Of a stretch of DNA of 64,000 nt, positions 40,301 through 49,943 are shown piece after piece. Under the pieces are notes generated by a model, which was given only the letters and a program-made list of their open reading frames with translations, made no database searches and was not told where the DNA came from. The stretch's first letter is position 1; the number at the start of each line of letters is the position of its first letter. Source of the DNA: Muribaculaceae bacterium (GTDB lineage: Bacteria > Bacteroidota > Bacteroidia > Bacteroidales > Muribaculaceae); NCBI GenBank assembly GCA_029055345.1, contig JAIDDJ010000038.1, forward strand, positions 1 to 64,000. The letters are read 5' to 3'. Position numbers and translations under genes: made by a program.

Positions 40301-43300
40301 TTAACGGCTACGCATTCCGCAACTGTACAAAGCTTTCTGAAATTGTAGTGCCCGAGGGTGTTACAACAGTGGGAGAACACTGTTTTGAGAATTGCACATC
40401 GTTGACTTCAGTGTCTTTGCCGACTACACTCAAAATATTGGAAAACCACCTTTTCAATAACTGCAACAAACTTGAGAGCTTTGTTTTCCAGCCGACTATG
40501 GAAACAGTAAAGGAACATTGCTTTGACCAATGTCTGAGTCTGAGGAATCTAAGATTTGAGGATGGCACAAGCCCAATAACTCTTTCTACGGTCGTATCAA
40601 TGTTTGGTGATACTCCACTTGAGGAGATGTACGTGGGACGAAATATTGACTACAAATTGCCGGATAAAGTTAAGGAAGTTCCATTCTTCAATAGGTCTTC
40701 TCTCACTAATGTCACCATCAGTAACGAGGGAGGGGTGACGTATCTCAGACCCTACTTCATATTTGGAGCTTCCACGCTTCCGAGAATTGATGTGCCAGAT
40801 AATGTGCTGGAAATCGGCAAGTACGCTTTTGCCGAGTGTAGTTCGCTTGAAGAAGCGGTGTTGTCGAAGAATCTTTCTATCATTGATGAAGGACTCTTTG
40901 ATCAGGATATAGCATTGAAATCATTGATTATTCCTGCAGCTGTAAATAATGTGAATAAATTTGCCCTGCGCGCTTGTGGTGCACTTAAGGACTTGCGGTT
41001 TGAGGATTCTGCAAACCCGCTGACTGCTGCCATTGCCCGCAGTAACACCGGTATGTGTGGTGATACGCACTTGGAGAATCTGTATATAGGACGAAACATT
41101 CGTTATGACTCTGATAGCAATTCCGGTAACTCACCATTTTATAGCCTTTCAACATTAAAAAATGTGACATTCTCTACCGCCGGAGTCGTGACGGAATGTA
41201 ACGACTACCTTCTTTCAGGCTGTTCAGCTGTGGAGAATCTAACGCTGCCAGAAAGCCTTGCGACATTAGGAAATTATACATTCTCCGATATGACATCACT
41301 TCAATATTGCCGAATGTTTGACAATGTCGAAAGTGTGGGTGAATACGGATTCGCAGGCGATGAAAATCTTACGGATTTGACATTCTCAAAGAAAGTCAAG
41401 ACACTTCGCAATAATCTTTTTATGAACTGCGCATCGCTACCGATATTCACAGTTCATCCTGCAGTAACCTCAATCGAGGATAATGCGTTTATGAATTGTA
41501 GCTCATTGGCAACCCTATCCTTTACTGACAGTAGCGATTTACTAAATATTGGACGTAGAAATGAAAACGGGAGCTATGCAGCTATGTTCTCCGATAGTCC
41601 GATAGAGTCATTATATCTCTCTCGTTGGCTTATCTATAACATTGACGAAGAGTCATATGCACCATTCTACAATCGTTCAACCCTAACGGACCTTAGATTC
41701 GGAGAGACGCTCGGCGATATAGGCAAATTCTTATTTGAAAAATGTTCTTCAATAGCAACTGTCAATATTCCCGGCGTGGAATCGATAGGCGAAAAGGCAT
41801 TCTACGATTGCACTGCACTATCAGGCTTAACATTCAATTCGGGTACTAAATCTTTGGGTGAGCAGACATTTGCAAACTGTACGGCTCTCAAAAACGTCGT
41901 CCTTCCGCCGACAGTGGTATCGGTGTCAGACGGATGCTTTATGAACGATAATGAGCTTGCCACACTTGATCTTGGTAATTCGCTTGAAATTATCGGTCCG
42001 AGTGCTTTCTCAGGTTGCGCATCACTCTCTGAATTGAATTTCCCCAAGACTCTTTATGGACTTGGTGTGGAATCGTTCAAAGGATGTAAGAACTTATCAT
42101 ACGTGACGATACCCGACGGTTGTCGTCTCAGTTCAATAGGTGCACGCGCATTCCAGAATTGTGCCGGAATTGAATGGGTTTCGCTCAGCGACAAGATAAC
42201 TTCACTTGGTGCCAATTCGTTTGATGGATGTAGCTCTATCCGTTATATAAAATCATTCAATATTGTCCCACCGGTTGGTCTGCCGAATTTCAGTGAAAAT
42301 GTGATTGAGAACAGTACTGTCTTTGTCCCGGCGGAGTCTTTGGATGATTATAAGGATGCCGACTTATGGTGGGAATTCTTTAATATTCGTCCGATAGGCG
42401 ACGGAGTTTTTGTCACCTATCTAAATCTTGACAAGACTGAAGTCTCCATGAAGGCATCTGAAACGTTGCAACTTGTGGCTGATGCAGGGCCTTCAACTGC
42501 TACTGACACATCCGTGGGATTTTCTTCTGATAACTTAGATATAGCAACTGTTGACAGCGATGGTGTAATCACGGCTGTTGCTGTTGGTGAGGCTAACATT
42601 AAGGCATTCGCTAAAGATGGCTCCGGATTCTATAAGATATGTAAGATAACAGTGGTACCGACCTTGATGGGAAGCATAGAACTGGATAATTCAAGCCTGA
42701 CATTGCGAGCCAATCGAGAGGCGACCCTCACAGCTCAAATATTCCCTGTGACCACAACTAACAAAGAGATTATCTGGTCTTCATCCAATAGCTCTGTCGC
42801 AATTGTTGATAGCGAAGGGAACATTGTAACAAAATACAAAGGTAATGCAACCATAAAGGCCACCGCTGCAGATGGATCGGGGGTTATGGCTTCTTGTGAA
42901 CTCACGGTGCTTCCTCCTTTAACCGGAGATTCAAATGACAATGACGCTGTAACCATAACTGACGCTGTGAATACTGCCAATTATGCAGTAGGTAACGAGG
43001 TAGAGAACTTCTGTTTCGAGGCAGCTGATGTAAATGGTGATAACCGGGTTACTGTCGCAGATGCTTCTGCCACCATCGGTATTATTCTCGAGCAAGAAAC
43101 AGTATCAGCTTCGCAAGCAATGGCTCGAACCATAATGCAAGAACAAATTATTGAAAGGGATATTCTTTCAATAGATGATTATGAGGCGCAAACAGGAGAG
43201 ACATTAACCTTATCAGTAGCTTTAGACAATAGCTTTGACTATGTTGCGCTGCAGGCCGACATAAAAGTTCCGGAAGGATTGTCGCTCGTTGACGTAAAGA

Positions 43301-43767
43301 TCGGCGAACGAGCTTCAGCAAATCATTCTCTTATTACTCGCCGTATGGATGACCGCTCTATGAGAATCGTATTATTTGATATGGCAAACAATGTCTTTGA
43401 ATCTAATAATGAAGATTTATTGGAGTTGGTTGTAAAAGTCAATGCTGTTTCGAATGAAGACATTGAACTTTTCAATATTCTGGCTTCTGACGCTCAGGCA
43501 AATGAATATGCCTTGACATCTATGGGTGGTCACAATACTTCAATTTCCGGGAATGATACCTTATCATTTGGAAAAATCCGCATTGAGACTACATCGAATA
43601 GCGTCAATATTCTCAATGCAGAAGGGTGTGAAGTTGCTATCTTCGCTGCTGACGGGACAATGCTCTCTCGCTTTAAAGCTCTTTCTGACGTAGAAAGTCG
43701 CCAAGTAGTAGCCGGTATTTACTTGGTAGTAGCCGGTAATACGATTGAAAAAGTGATTGTTAAATAA
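37342..43767 (+). CDS. BspA-type LRR_5 surface protein with BIG2, dockerin-like, cohesin-like and T9SS sorting domains
   Basis: 2141 aa; repeated C.(S/A)L..(V/I).(I/L)P..(V/I)..IG..AF LRRs; BIG2 repeats; GDSNDNDAVTITD...ADVNGDNRVTVAD; C-terminal gliding/sorting-like domain. Confidence 0.88.
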   Translation: MNHLTSNIFKRWLAMLSLIVGISLGANAASVNIDGLYYELNSPKTGEATLTYQNTTTSNYSSLPVSVVVPERVTYNNMGYAVTTIGKSAFSGCSKLESISIPGSITKLGVFYQSDSNPNSSSSDYESVFKDCTSLKRVRFEDGCSFIDLGLTYYKKYSTTIAGVNIYGRGLFADCPLEEIYIGRNIRYNGGWNGQQFVTTTSPDSYYGYSAFFNQTKLEKVTIGPEVTALPDYLFYKCPVIKDVSFGESITSVSSHAFDGCTSLTSAMLPNSVTNIGSYSFKNCTSIQSVSLGHAVNIGEYAFYNNSSLKNLTMSPDLQTVGDYGFYGTTNLEDISLPPTLISIGNYTFSYSGINDIIIPSSVNEIGNNAFQYSKLQSARFGDGWSSIGSACFANSSLQNVVIGDKLIKISSNCFEGCTNLKDIHIGSNVTTIDKSAFSGCSKLESISIPAGVTQLGVFYHSDSNPNSSSSDYESVFKDCTSLKRVRFEDGCSFIDLGLTYYKKYSTTIAGVNIYGRGLFADCPLEEIYIGRNIRYNGGWNGQQFVTTTSPDSYYGYSAFFNQTKLEKVTIGPEVTALPDYLFYKCPDIKDIIDLATTPNSVGSNVFHSYSSTLYYPLESESKYAAADVWKLFDNKYGMYSEGNMLFIPTAASEAMVTLYPGSSPETLAVPATINSNGTQLTVTKVMDKAFEACPDLTLVQLPATLTEIGEEAFARNIKLSSITFNGQKVIGKGAFADCPSITSLTLPNSLETIADRAFKNNTGITSVSFGTGLKNIENEAFYGCSALTAARMPEMLDTIKPSAFENCVKLTYVSLGSNLKCLGNRAFFNNKVLTEIEIPGTTTSIGSQAFENCTNLSLATLNNGIETIGGNCFKSCESLITISIPGTVNSIGDNSFDGCTSLSTLTFAAGEEELYIPYFTHSPLKTLRIGRNLKYAFGEDASPFKDKASLTRVSFTGNFVTNLYNNLLDGCTGIASISLPNTLESINGYAFRNCTKLSEIVVPEGVTTVGEHCFENCTSLTSVSLPTTLKILENHLFNNCNKLESFVFQPTMETVKEHCFDQCLSLRNLRFEDGTSPITLSTVVSMFGDTPLEEMYVGRNIDYKLPDKVKEVPFFNRSSLTNVTISNEGGVTYLRPYFIFGASTLPRIDVPDNVLEIGKYAFAECSSLEEAVLSKNLSIIDEGLFDQDIALKSLIIPAAVNNVNKFALRACGALKDLRFEDSANPLTAAIARSNTGMCGDTHLENLYIGRNIRYDSDSNSGNSPFYSLSTLKNVTFSTAGVVTECNDYLLSGCSAVENLTLPESLATLGNYTFSDMTSLQYCRMFDNVESVGEYGFAGDENLTDLTFSKKVKTLRNNLFMNCASLPIFTVHPAVTSIEDNAFMNCSSLATLSFTDSSDLLNIGRRNENGSYAAMFSDSPIESLYLSRWLIYNIDEESYAPFYNRSTLTDLRFGETLGDIGKFLFEKCSSIATVNIPGVESIGEKAFYDCTALSGLTFNSGTKSLGEQTFANCTALKNVVLPPTVVSVSDGCFMNDNELATLDLGNSLEIIGPSAFSGCASLSELNFPKTLYGLGVESFKGCKNLSYVTIPDGCRLSSIGARAFQNCAGIEWVSLSDKITSLGANSFDGCSSIRYIKSFNIVPPVGLPNFSENVIENSTVFVPAESLDDYKDADLWWEFFNIRPIGDGVFVTYLNLDKTEVSMKASETLQLVADAGPSTATDTSVGFSSDNLDIATVDSDGVITAVAVGEANIKAFAKDGSGFYKICKITVVPTLMGSIELDNSSLTLRANREATLTAQIFPVTTTNKEIIWSSSNSSVAIVDSEGNIVTKYKGNATIKATAADGSGVMASCELTVLPPLTGDSNDNDAVTITDAVNTANYAVGNEVENFCFEAADVNGDNRVTVADASATIGIILEQETVSASQAMARTIMQEQIIERDILSIDDYEAQTGETLTLSVALDNSFDYVALQADIKVPEGLSLVDVKIGERASANHSLITRRMDDRSMRIVLFDMANNVFESNNEDLLELVVKVNAVSNEDIELFNILASDAQANEYALTSMGGHNTSISGNDTLSFGKIRIETTSNSVNILNAEGCEVAIFAADGTMLSRFKALSDVESRQVVAGIYLVVAGNTIEKVIVK
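37585..38057 (+). repeat. Intragenic direct repeat, copy 1
   Basis: Near-identical to 38629..39101, offset 1044 bp (348 codons). Confidence 0.9.
38629..39101 (+). repeat. Intragenic direct repeat, copy 2
   Basis: Near-identical to 37585..38057. Confidence 0.9.
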
Positions 43768-43784
43768 GACTTAGAAGCAAGACT

Positions 43785-46700
43785 ATGAAGCAATCATTCT
43801 TATATCGAACAATTATGTTGCTGGCGTTGCTCTTCGGAGCAATGTCGGCGGCATCGGCTGCTGACCGCTTTTATGTTGAGGGGGCCAATATCGAGCCGGG
43901 TGAAACCAAGACTCTTTCTTTTAATCTCGATAATGACCAGACTTTTTATGGTTTTCAGGCAGACATTACGTTGCCTGAAGGATTGGAAATCATCACTAAT
44001 ACATCGGGCAAAGCAGATGTTACTTTATCCTCTCGATGCGATGGAAGTTACACGACTGTTAGCAATATCCTTGCATCGGGAGCAGTGCGCCTTGGCGCAT
44101 TTTCTACTTCTCACACAGCAATAAGCGGAAATAGCGCTGCTTTACTATACCTGAAAGTAAAAGCTGCTGATGATTTTGTTGGCGGTACACTTTCTATCTC
44201 CAATATTTTGTTTGTGGGAGCTAATGATCGTGATGTGGAATTTCCTGACTATTCAATAGTTTTGGGTAGCCGGCATTCCAACAAGCTCTATATTCCTGAT
44301 TTCAAAATTGCAGTCAATGAAACCAAGACAATAGGGTTAGTCCTTGACAACGAAACATCATTCACAGCATTCCAAACGGATGTTTATCTACCTGAGGGGC
44401 TTTCAATTGTGGCAAATACTGTTGCCGTTACGAACCGAGCTTCAGGACACTCTGTCTCAGCAAAGAGTTTTAGTGACGGGCGTACGCGTATCACTTGTTT
44501 TAATCCGAACAATGTGAATTTTTCAGGTAATACCGGGGCCTTAGTCGAGTTTTACATAACAGCGAATAAAGATGTTGCTGAAACCTGTAGTATCGAATTG
44601 AGAAACAATATATTCTCCACGACCACCGGGAGTGAATTTGTGCTGGATAATACTACAACGAATGTAACCACAGAGCGAGCTTTGGTTCAAAGTATTACCC
44701 TTGACAGCTCTACCCTTAGTTTAATTGTGGGTGATACTTGGCAACTTAATGCTGATGTGCAGCCCATCTTCGCTTCGACCAGGGAATTGGAATGGACGAG
44801 CTCCAATCCAGATATTGCTATAGTATCCTCAAACGGCGTTATTACTGCCATAGGGATTGGAACTGCAACTATTACCGCTGAGGCAGTAGATGGATCAGCT
44901 GTAAAAGCTGAATGCATGATATCTGTAAGCGGAGTGCCGATCAGTTCCATTGTTCTGAATAGACCAAGTGCAAGCCTTAAAGTTACTGAATCTATAACTC
45001 TTACAGCAACTGTCACTCCGGCTAATGCTTCGGACAAGTCTGTAATATGGTCAAGCAATAATAACGAAATCGCGACTGTCGATGAGAACGGAGTCGTAAC
45101 TGCACATAGCATTGGTGAAACAGTTATTTCAGCCACATCGGTTTCTAATCCGGAAATTAGTGCTGAGTGTCGCATCACTGTGGTGCCTACACCGGTTTCT
45201 GAAATTATTCTTAACCAGACATCGGTTGCTATTCAAGCGGGTGCTACTTTTGAATTTAAAGCCACTATAATACCTGAGACGGCAACTAACAAGGATATAA
45301 GTTGGTCTTCAGTCAATTCAGAAGTCGCATCTATTGATGCGACCGGTGTTGTAACCGCGCATGCTCTCGGCACAACTACAATTATTGTGTTGGCCGAGGA
45401 TGGAAGTGGAATTTCAGCATCGGCCACCGTGAATGTTATACCTACTCCGGCAGAAGGTATAGATATTCAGACACCAACCTCTACCGAATTTAAAGTTGGT
45501 GAATCAATTGCCTTAACAGCTGTTGTATCACCGGATGACGCTTCTGATAAATCTATAGTATGGGCAAGTGACAATAATGACATAGCTACAGTCGGAACAA
45601 CTGGTATTGTTACCGCTGTTAATGTTGGAACAGTTAATATTAAAGCCACCAACAGTGCCGGGATAAGTGATGAAATTACCCTTACTGTAATTCCTACTCT
45701 TGCTGAATCTATCAGTGTGTTGCCCTCACAGTTGACTCTCAAAGTCAATGAATCCTTTTCAATGACGGTGAATATAACTCCGGCGACCACAACTGATAAA
45801 GGAGTATCGTTTGTTAGTTCAGATGTAGAGGTTGCTATTGTAGATGAGCAAGGAAACGTAACTGCTTTAGCTTTGGGTGAAACAGTGATTACAGCTCGTA
45901 CAAATGATGGTTCAAATATATCAGCATCTTGTAACGTGACTGTAATTCCAACCCCTGTAGAAAAAGTGACTATCAATTACGAGGGTCCAACATCTTTGCA
46001 AGTAGGACAGACTGCACAACTTGCTGCTGAAGTTTCACCTGAAGGTGCTTCTGACAAGTCAATTGTTTGGGAAGTACAAAACTCTAATGTAATAAATGTT
46101 TCGACTAACGGCCTCGTTACTGCTCTTGGATTAGGAGAGGCATGGGTTAGAGCTACAAATTCGGCATCTGGTATTTCGGATTATATTATTTTCACTGTGA
46201 TACCGACTCCGGTTTCATCAATTAACCTTAATGCTTCCTCGGCTTCATTAAAGGCAGGTGAAACATTCACCTTATCTGCTACCGTTGATCCGAATGATGC
46301 AACCGACAAATCTATAATGTGGGCATCCTCAAACACATCAGTCGCTACTGTAAGCGATAATGGTGTTGTTAAAGGTGTTTCAATCGGGCATGCTGAAATT
46401 ACCGCATCTGCGATTGATGGCTCAGGTGTTTCAGCTGTTTGTCAGGTAGAGGTCATTCCCACGCCGACAGAAAGCATAAAGATTGATCAGGTAGGTCCGA
46501 TTCAGATGAAAGCCGGCGAAACCTATCAACTGACTGCAACCGTCATGCCAGAAACTGCTACAGACAAAACTGTTACTTGGAGCAGCGATGCTCCGGAAAG
46601 TGTAACCGTTGATGAGAACGGATTATTACATGCTCATGCAGTCGGAGAGCTACATATTACGGCAACAAATTCAGCAGGCCAATCAGATAGAATAGTAGTT

Positions 46701-49700
46701 GTAGTTAATCCGACTTTGGCACAGGCAATTAAACTTAATCGTTCAACAGCTGCCCTTAAAGTCGGAGGGACAATTCAGTTATCTGTTATTTTTACACCCG
46801 AAACCACTACAAATAAAAATGTTATCTGGAAGTCCTCTAATTCCTCAGTCGCATCTGTATCAGACCAAGGATTAGTTACAGCTCATACATTGGGAGAGTG
46901 TGTCGTGACAGCAACAGCTTTAGATGGGTCAGATATATCTACTATCTGTAATGTTGCTGTCGGAGAAACTGCGGCAGAAGGAATTTCAATCACACCTGTT
47001 GGCCCGGTAACAATTTCGGTTGGTGAATTTTTGCAATTATCAGCCGAGGTTACACCATCAACAACGACTGATAAATCTGTGAGCTGGCAAACTGTTGGTA
47101 CATATTCAGATTGTATATCCGTTGACGAGACAGGACTTGTAACGGCTATAAAAAGTACAATGGGGAATTATGCAAGCGTATGTGCAACAAATTCAGCAGG
47201 TCAATCGGCTTATATAGATATCATTGTACCAGTCCTATATGTTTCATCAATAGAGCCTGGTGAAAATAAGATTTCTTTGATGCCTGGACAAGTTAAGGAG
47301 ATTCCGATATCAATATATCCCGATAATGCTACATTTAAAGATTGGAGTGTCGAGAGTACTAATCCGAATGTTGCTTCAGTTGCCAAATCGTATGATGCCA
47401 AAGACGTGTATGTTACGGCATTGTCTGTTGGAGAAACTACTATAATTATTTCAACGAAAGATGGTTCAGGAGTCTCGGCTTTTATTTCAGTTTCGGTATT
47501 CCCAATCACTGCAACGGGTATCGAAATTGCAACTCCGGAGACTACTCAACTAAAAGCCGGCCAAACTTTAAGACTTTCGGCTACTGTAACTCCGGATGAT
47601 GCGACCGACAAATCTGTAATATGGCTTTCCGAAAATTCCGAAATAGCAACTGTAGACCCCTATGGCGTGGTTACAGCAGTAGGTATAGGAGAAGTTAACA
47701 TAACTGCAACGAACAGCAGCGGACAAACAGCTTCCATAATGGTTACTGTAGTTCCGACACTTGCTGAATCTTTGATAATCACCAATACCGGAGTGAATAT
47801 GCATATTGGTGAGGAGTACCAATTTGCAGCATGGATTGAACCGTCCACTACAACCAATAAAAATCTGAAATGGACTTCGTCCAATCCAAATATCGTTAAG
47901 ATTGACAATAACGGAAAAGCAACTGCCATTGAACTGGGAGAAGCTGTTATAGAAGTAGCTACGACCGATGGATCGAACTTAACCGCAACGTGCCCGGTGT
48001 GGGTAAATCCGGTGTCTGTGGAGCAGGTTATTATTGATTATGATGGGACGACAACACTCAAAGTAGGCGACCAGATTCAACTTAACGCTTCGATTCTTCC
48101 GGAAAACGCTACAGACAAAAGAATTGAATGGTTTTCGCAAACAAGTGCGCTAACTGTAGATCAGAATGGTTTAGTAACGGCTGTCGGTCTGGTCGAGCAA
48201 TCCTGGATCGGAGCATTCAGTCCCGCATCACCTTATGGAGATAATCCTCCAACTGACTATAAATTTGACATAATCAATTTCAGTGTAGTTAAAACTTTGG
48301 CGGAACGAATTGAGATTCTCAAAGACAATGATATGATGTATGCCGGTGATACAAAACAACTCACTGCAGTAGTTTATCCTGAATCGGCAACAAATAAAAC
48401 TGTAACATGGGAATCAAGCAATTCTTCAGTAGTAACTATTGATGTAAATGGTTTGTTGACAGCTCATCAGACAGGATATTCTGATATCAAGGCTTTGGCA
48501 AATGATGGCAGTGGAGTTTTTGCAACAACCCGTATTTATGTCGCTGTTACCCCCGTAGAATCAATAACAATTTCGACCAATGGTTCAACTGAGCTAAAGG
48601 ACGGCGAGACCGTACAACTGACGGCAACAGTCTCACCGGAAACCGCAACTGATAAATCTGTCACTTGGGAAAGTAGCAACTCGAAGGTTGCCACAGTTTC
48701 TAATGATGGATTAGTTACGGCACACTCAACCATTGGAAGTGTGCGTATCACGGCTAAAGCAAACAATGGCATCTCAGGTTTTATTGATATTACAGTAATC
48801 GAAACGCCTGTAGAATATGTGTCATTAACTTCTTCCAAAGAGACATGTTCTGTAGGAGAGATAATTGACATTAATGTAGAATTCTTCCCGGCAAATGCTA
48901 CCTTCAAGGAAGTCACTTGGTCTGTTGAAAATCCTGATATTCTTAGGATTCAGGATTATGACAATCATGTTCTTGTTGCAGAGGCATTATCGCCCGGAGA
49001 AACCTATGTCTCCGCAAAGACTAATAACGGTGTAATGGGATCAATAGGCATTAACGTTTTGCCAATACTTGTAGAGTCAATATCACTCAATAAAAATGTG
49101 GTGACCCTCAATGTAGGAGAGACTTTTAAGCTTGTTGCTACAGTACATCCTGATAATGCCACCGATAAACGGTTAAAATGGGTTTGCCCATCAGATATTG
49201 CCTCAATTGATGATAACGGACTCATTACAGCATTAAAGCCGGGCGTAATTGACATTATAGTATATAGTATGGATGGCTCCGGAGCAAGTAATTATTGTAA
49301 TTTAACTGTTTATCAGCCTGTAACGTCAATATCTCTTTCAGAACATAATATTTCGTTACCGCCCCAATCAGAGTTCCAGCTTAGCGCTGCAATTGAACCT
49401 ATTGACGCATCCAATAAGAGTGTTTATTGGGGAAGCTCAAATGAGGAGGTTGCAATGGTTAATGCGAATGGTGTGATTATCACTAAGTCAGAAGGAGAAA
49501 CAATAATTAGTGTTAGCACTTTGGACGGCTCAAATCTCACGGATGAATGTAATGTTACCGTTAAAAAAGATGGCAATGGTATAGAAACAGTTACTCTGGA
49601 TAATTTAGAAATTAAAATTATCAATAATAAACTTACGGTTAAAGGAATATCAAGTGAAACCGCAGTTCGTTTATATGATGTAAATGGACGAATTATCGCT

Positions 49701-49802
49701 ACAGATAATAGTGATGATGATCTGATAATATTTGAATTATTCCCGGGCTCCGTATATATTCTTAATGTTGGGAAATACTCCTTGAAAGTAACCGGTAAGT
49801 AA
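43785..49802 (+). CDS. Giant BIG2 adhesin-like surface protein (2 cohesin-like + 19 BIG2 + T9SS sorting domain)
   Basis: 2005 aa; I counted 19 ~85-aa BIG2 units (..LxxGexxxLxAtVxPexATdKsvxWsSsNxxvAtVdxxGxVTAxxxGxxxIxA); N-terminal GETKTLSFNLDN...FQADITLPEGL twice; C-terminal VRLYDVNGRIIA... Confidence 0.88.
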   Translation: MKQSFLYRTIMLLALLFGAMSAASAADRFYVEGANIEPGETKTLSFNLDNDQTFYGFQADITLPEGLEIITNTSGKADVTLSSRCDGSYTTVSNILASGAVRLGAFSTSHTAISGNSAALLYLKVKAADDFVGGTLSISNILFVGANDRDVEFPDYSIVLGSRHSNKLYIPDFKIAVNETKTIGLVLDNETSFTAFQTDVYLPEGLSIVANTVAVTNRASGHSVSAKSFSDGRTRITCFNPNNVNFSGNTGALVEFYITANKDVAETCSIELRNNIFSTTTGSEFVLDNTTTNVTTERALVQSITLDSSTLSLIVGDTWQLNADVQPIFASTRELEWTSSNPDIAIVSSNGVITAIGIGTATITAEAVDGSAVKAECMISVSGVPISSIVLNRPSASLKVTESITLTATVTPANASDKSVIWSSNNNEIATVDENGVVTAHSIGETVISATSVSNPEISAECRITVVPTPVSEIILNQTSVAIQAGATFEFKATIIPETATNKDISWSSVNSEVASIDATGVVTAHALGTTTIIVLAEDGSGISASATVNVIPTPAEGIDIQTPTSTEFKVGESIALTAVVSPDDASDKSIVWASDNNDIATVGTTGIVTAVNVGTVNIKATNSAGISDEITLTVIPTLAESISVLPSQLTLKVNESFSMTVNITPATTTDKGVSFVSSDVEVAIVDEQGNVTALALGETVITARTNDGSNISASCNVTVIPTPVEKVTINYEGPTSLQVGQTAQLAAEVSPEGASDKSIVWEVQNSNVINVSTNGLVTALGLGEAWVRATNSASGISDYIIFTVIPTPVSSINLNASSASLKAGETFTLSATVDPNDATDKSIMWASSNTSVATVSDNGVVKGVSIGHAEITASAIDGSGVSAVCQVEVIPTPTESIKIDQVGPIQMKAGETYQLTATVMPETATDKTVTWSSDAPESVTVDENGLLHAHAVGELHITATNSAGQSDRIVVVVNPTLAQAIKLNRSTAALKVGGTIQLSVIFTPETTTNKNVIWKSSNSSVASVSDQGLVTAHTLGECVVTATALDGSDISTICNVAVGETAAEGISITPVGPVTISVGEFLQLSAEVTPSTTTDKSVSWQTVGTYSDCISVDETGLVTAIKSTMGNYASVCATNSAGQSAYIDIIVPVLYVSSIEPGENKISLMPGQVKEIPISIYPDNATFKDWSVESTNPNVASVAKSYDAKDVYVTALSVGETTIIISTKDGSGVSAFISVSVFPITATGIEIATPETTQLKAGQTLRLSATVTPDDATDKSVIWLSENSEIATVDPYGVVTAVGIGEVNITATNSSGQTASIMVTVVPTLAESLIITNTGVNMHIGEEYQFAAWIEPSTTTNKNLKWTSSNPNIVKIDNNGKATAIELGEAVIEVATTDGSNLTATCPVWVNPVSVEQVIIDYDGTTTLKVGDQIQLNASILPENATDKRIEWFSQTSALTVDQNGLVTAVGLVEQSWIGAFSPASPYGDNPPTDYKFDIINFSVVKTLAERIEILKDNDMMYAGDTKQLTAVVYPESATNKTVTWESSNSSVVTIDVNGLLTAHQTGYSDIKALANDGSGVFATTRIYVAVTPVESITISTNGSTELKDGETVQLTATVSPETATDKSVTWESSNSKVATVSNDGLVTAHSTIGSVRITAKANNGISGFIDITVIETPVEYVSLTSSKETCSVGEIIDINVEFFPANATFKEVTWSVENPDILRIQDYDNHVLVAEALSPGETYVSAKTNNGVMGSIGINVLPILVESISLNKNVVTLNVGETFKLVATVHPDNATDKRLKWVCPSDIASIDDNGLITALKPGVIDIIVYSMDGSGASNYCNLTVYQPVTSISLSEHNISLPPQSEFQLSAAIEPIDASNKSVYWGSSNEEVAMVNANGVIITKSEGETIISVSTLDGSNLTDECNVTVKKDGNGIETVTLDNLEIKIINNKLTVKGISSETAVRLYDVNGRIIATDNSDDDLIIFELFPGSVYILNVGKYSLKVTGK

Positions 49803-49943
49803 AATTTAGAAAATATCTGAGTTGTTGTAAACGTGTCATAAGACGTCCTGGTATATCTTCAAGGCGTTTTATGACTCGTTTATATTGTCTTTTTTGAAAA
49901 ATTTGTGTTATATTTGTGATGTTAAATAGAAATGCGTTAGTTC

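Noticed and set aside
44687-49624. Several minus-strand ORFs rich in V/S/T
   Set aside because: Shadow ORFs created by BIG2 repeat codon composition on the opposite strand
43785-49802. Periodic repeats considered as CRISPR-like or minisatellite
   Set aside because: Period ~255 bp is diverged protein-domain repetition, not identical short repeats with spacers; no cas genes
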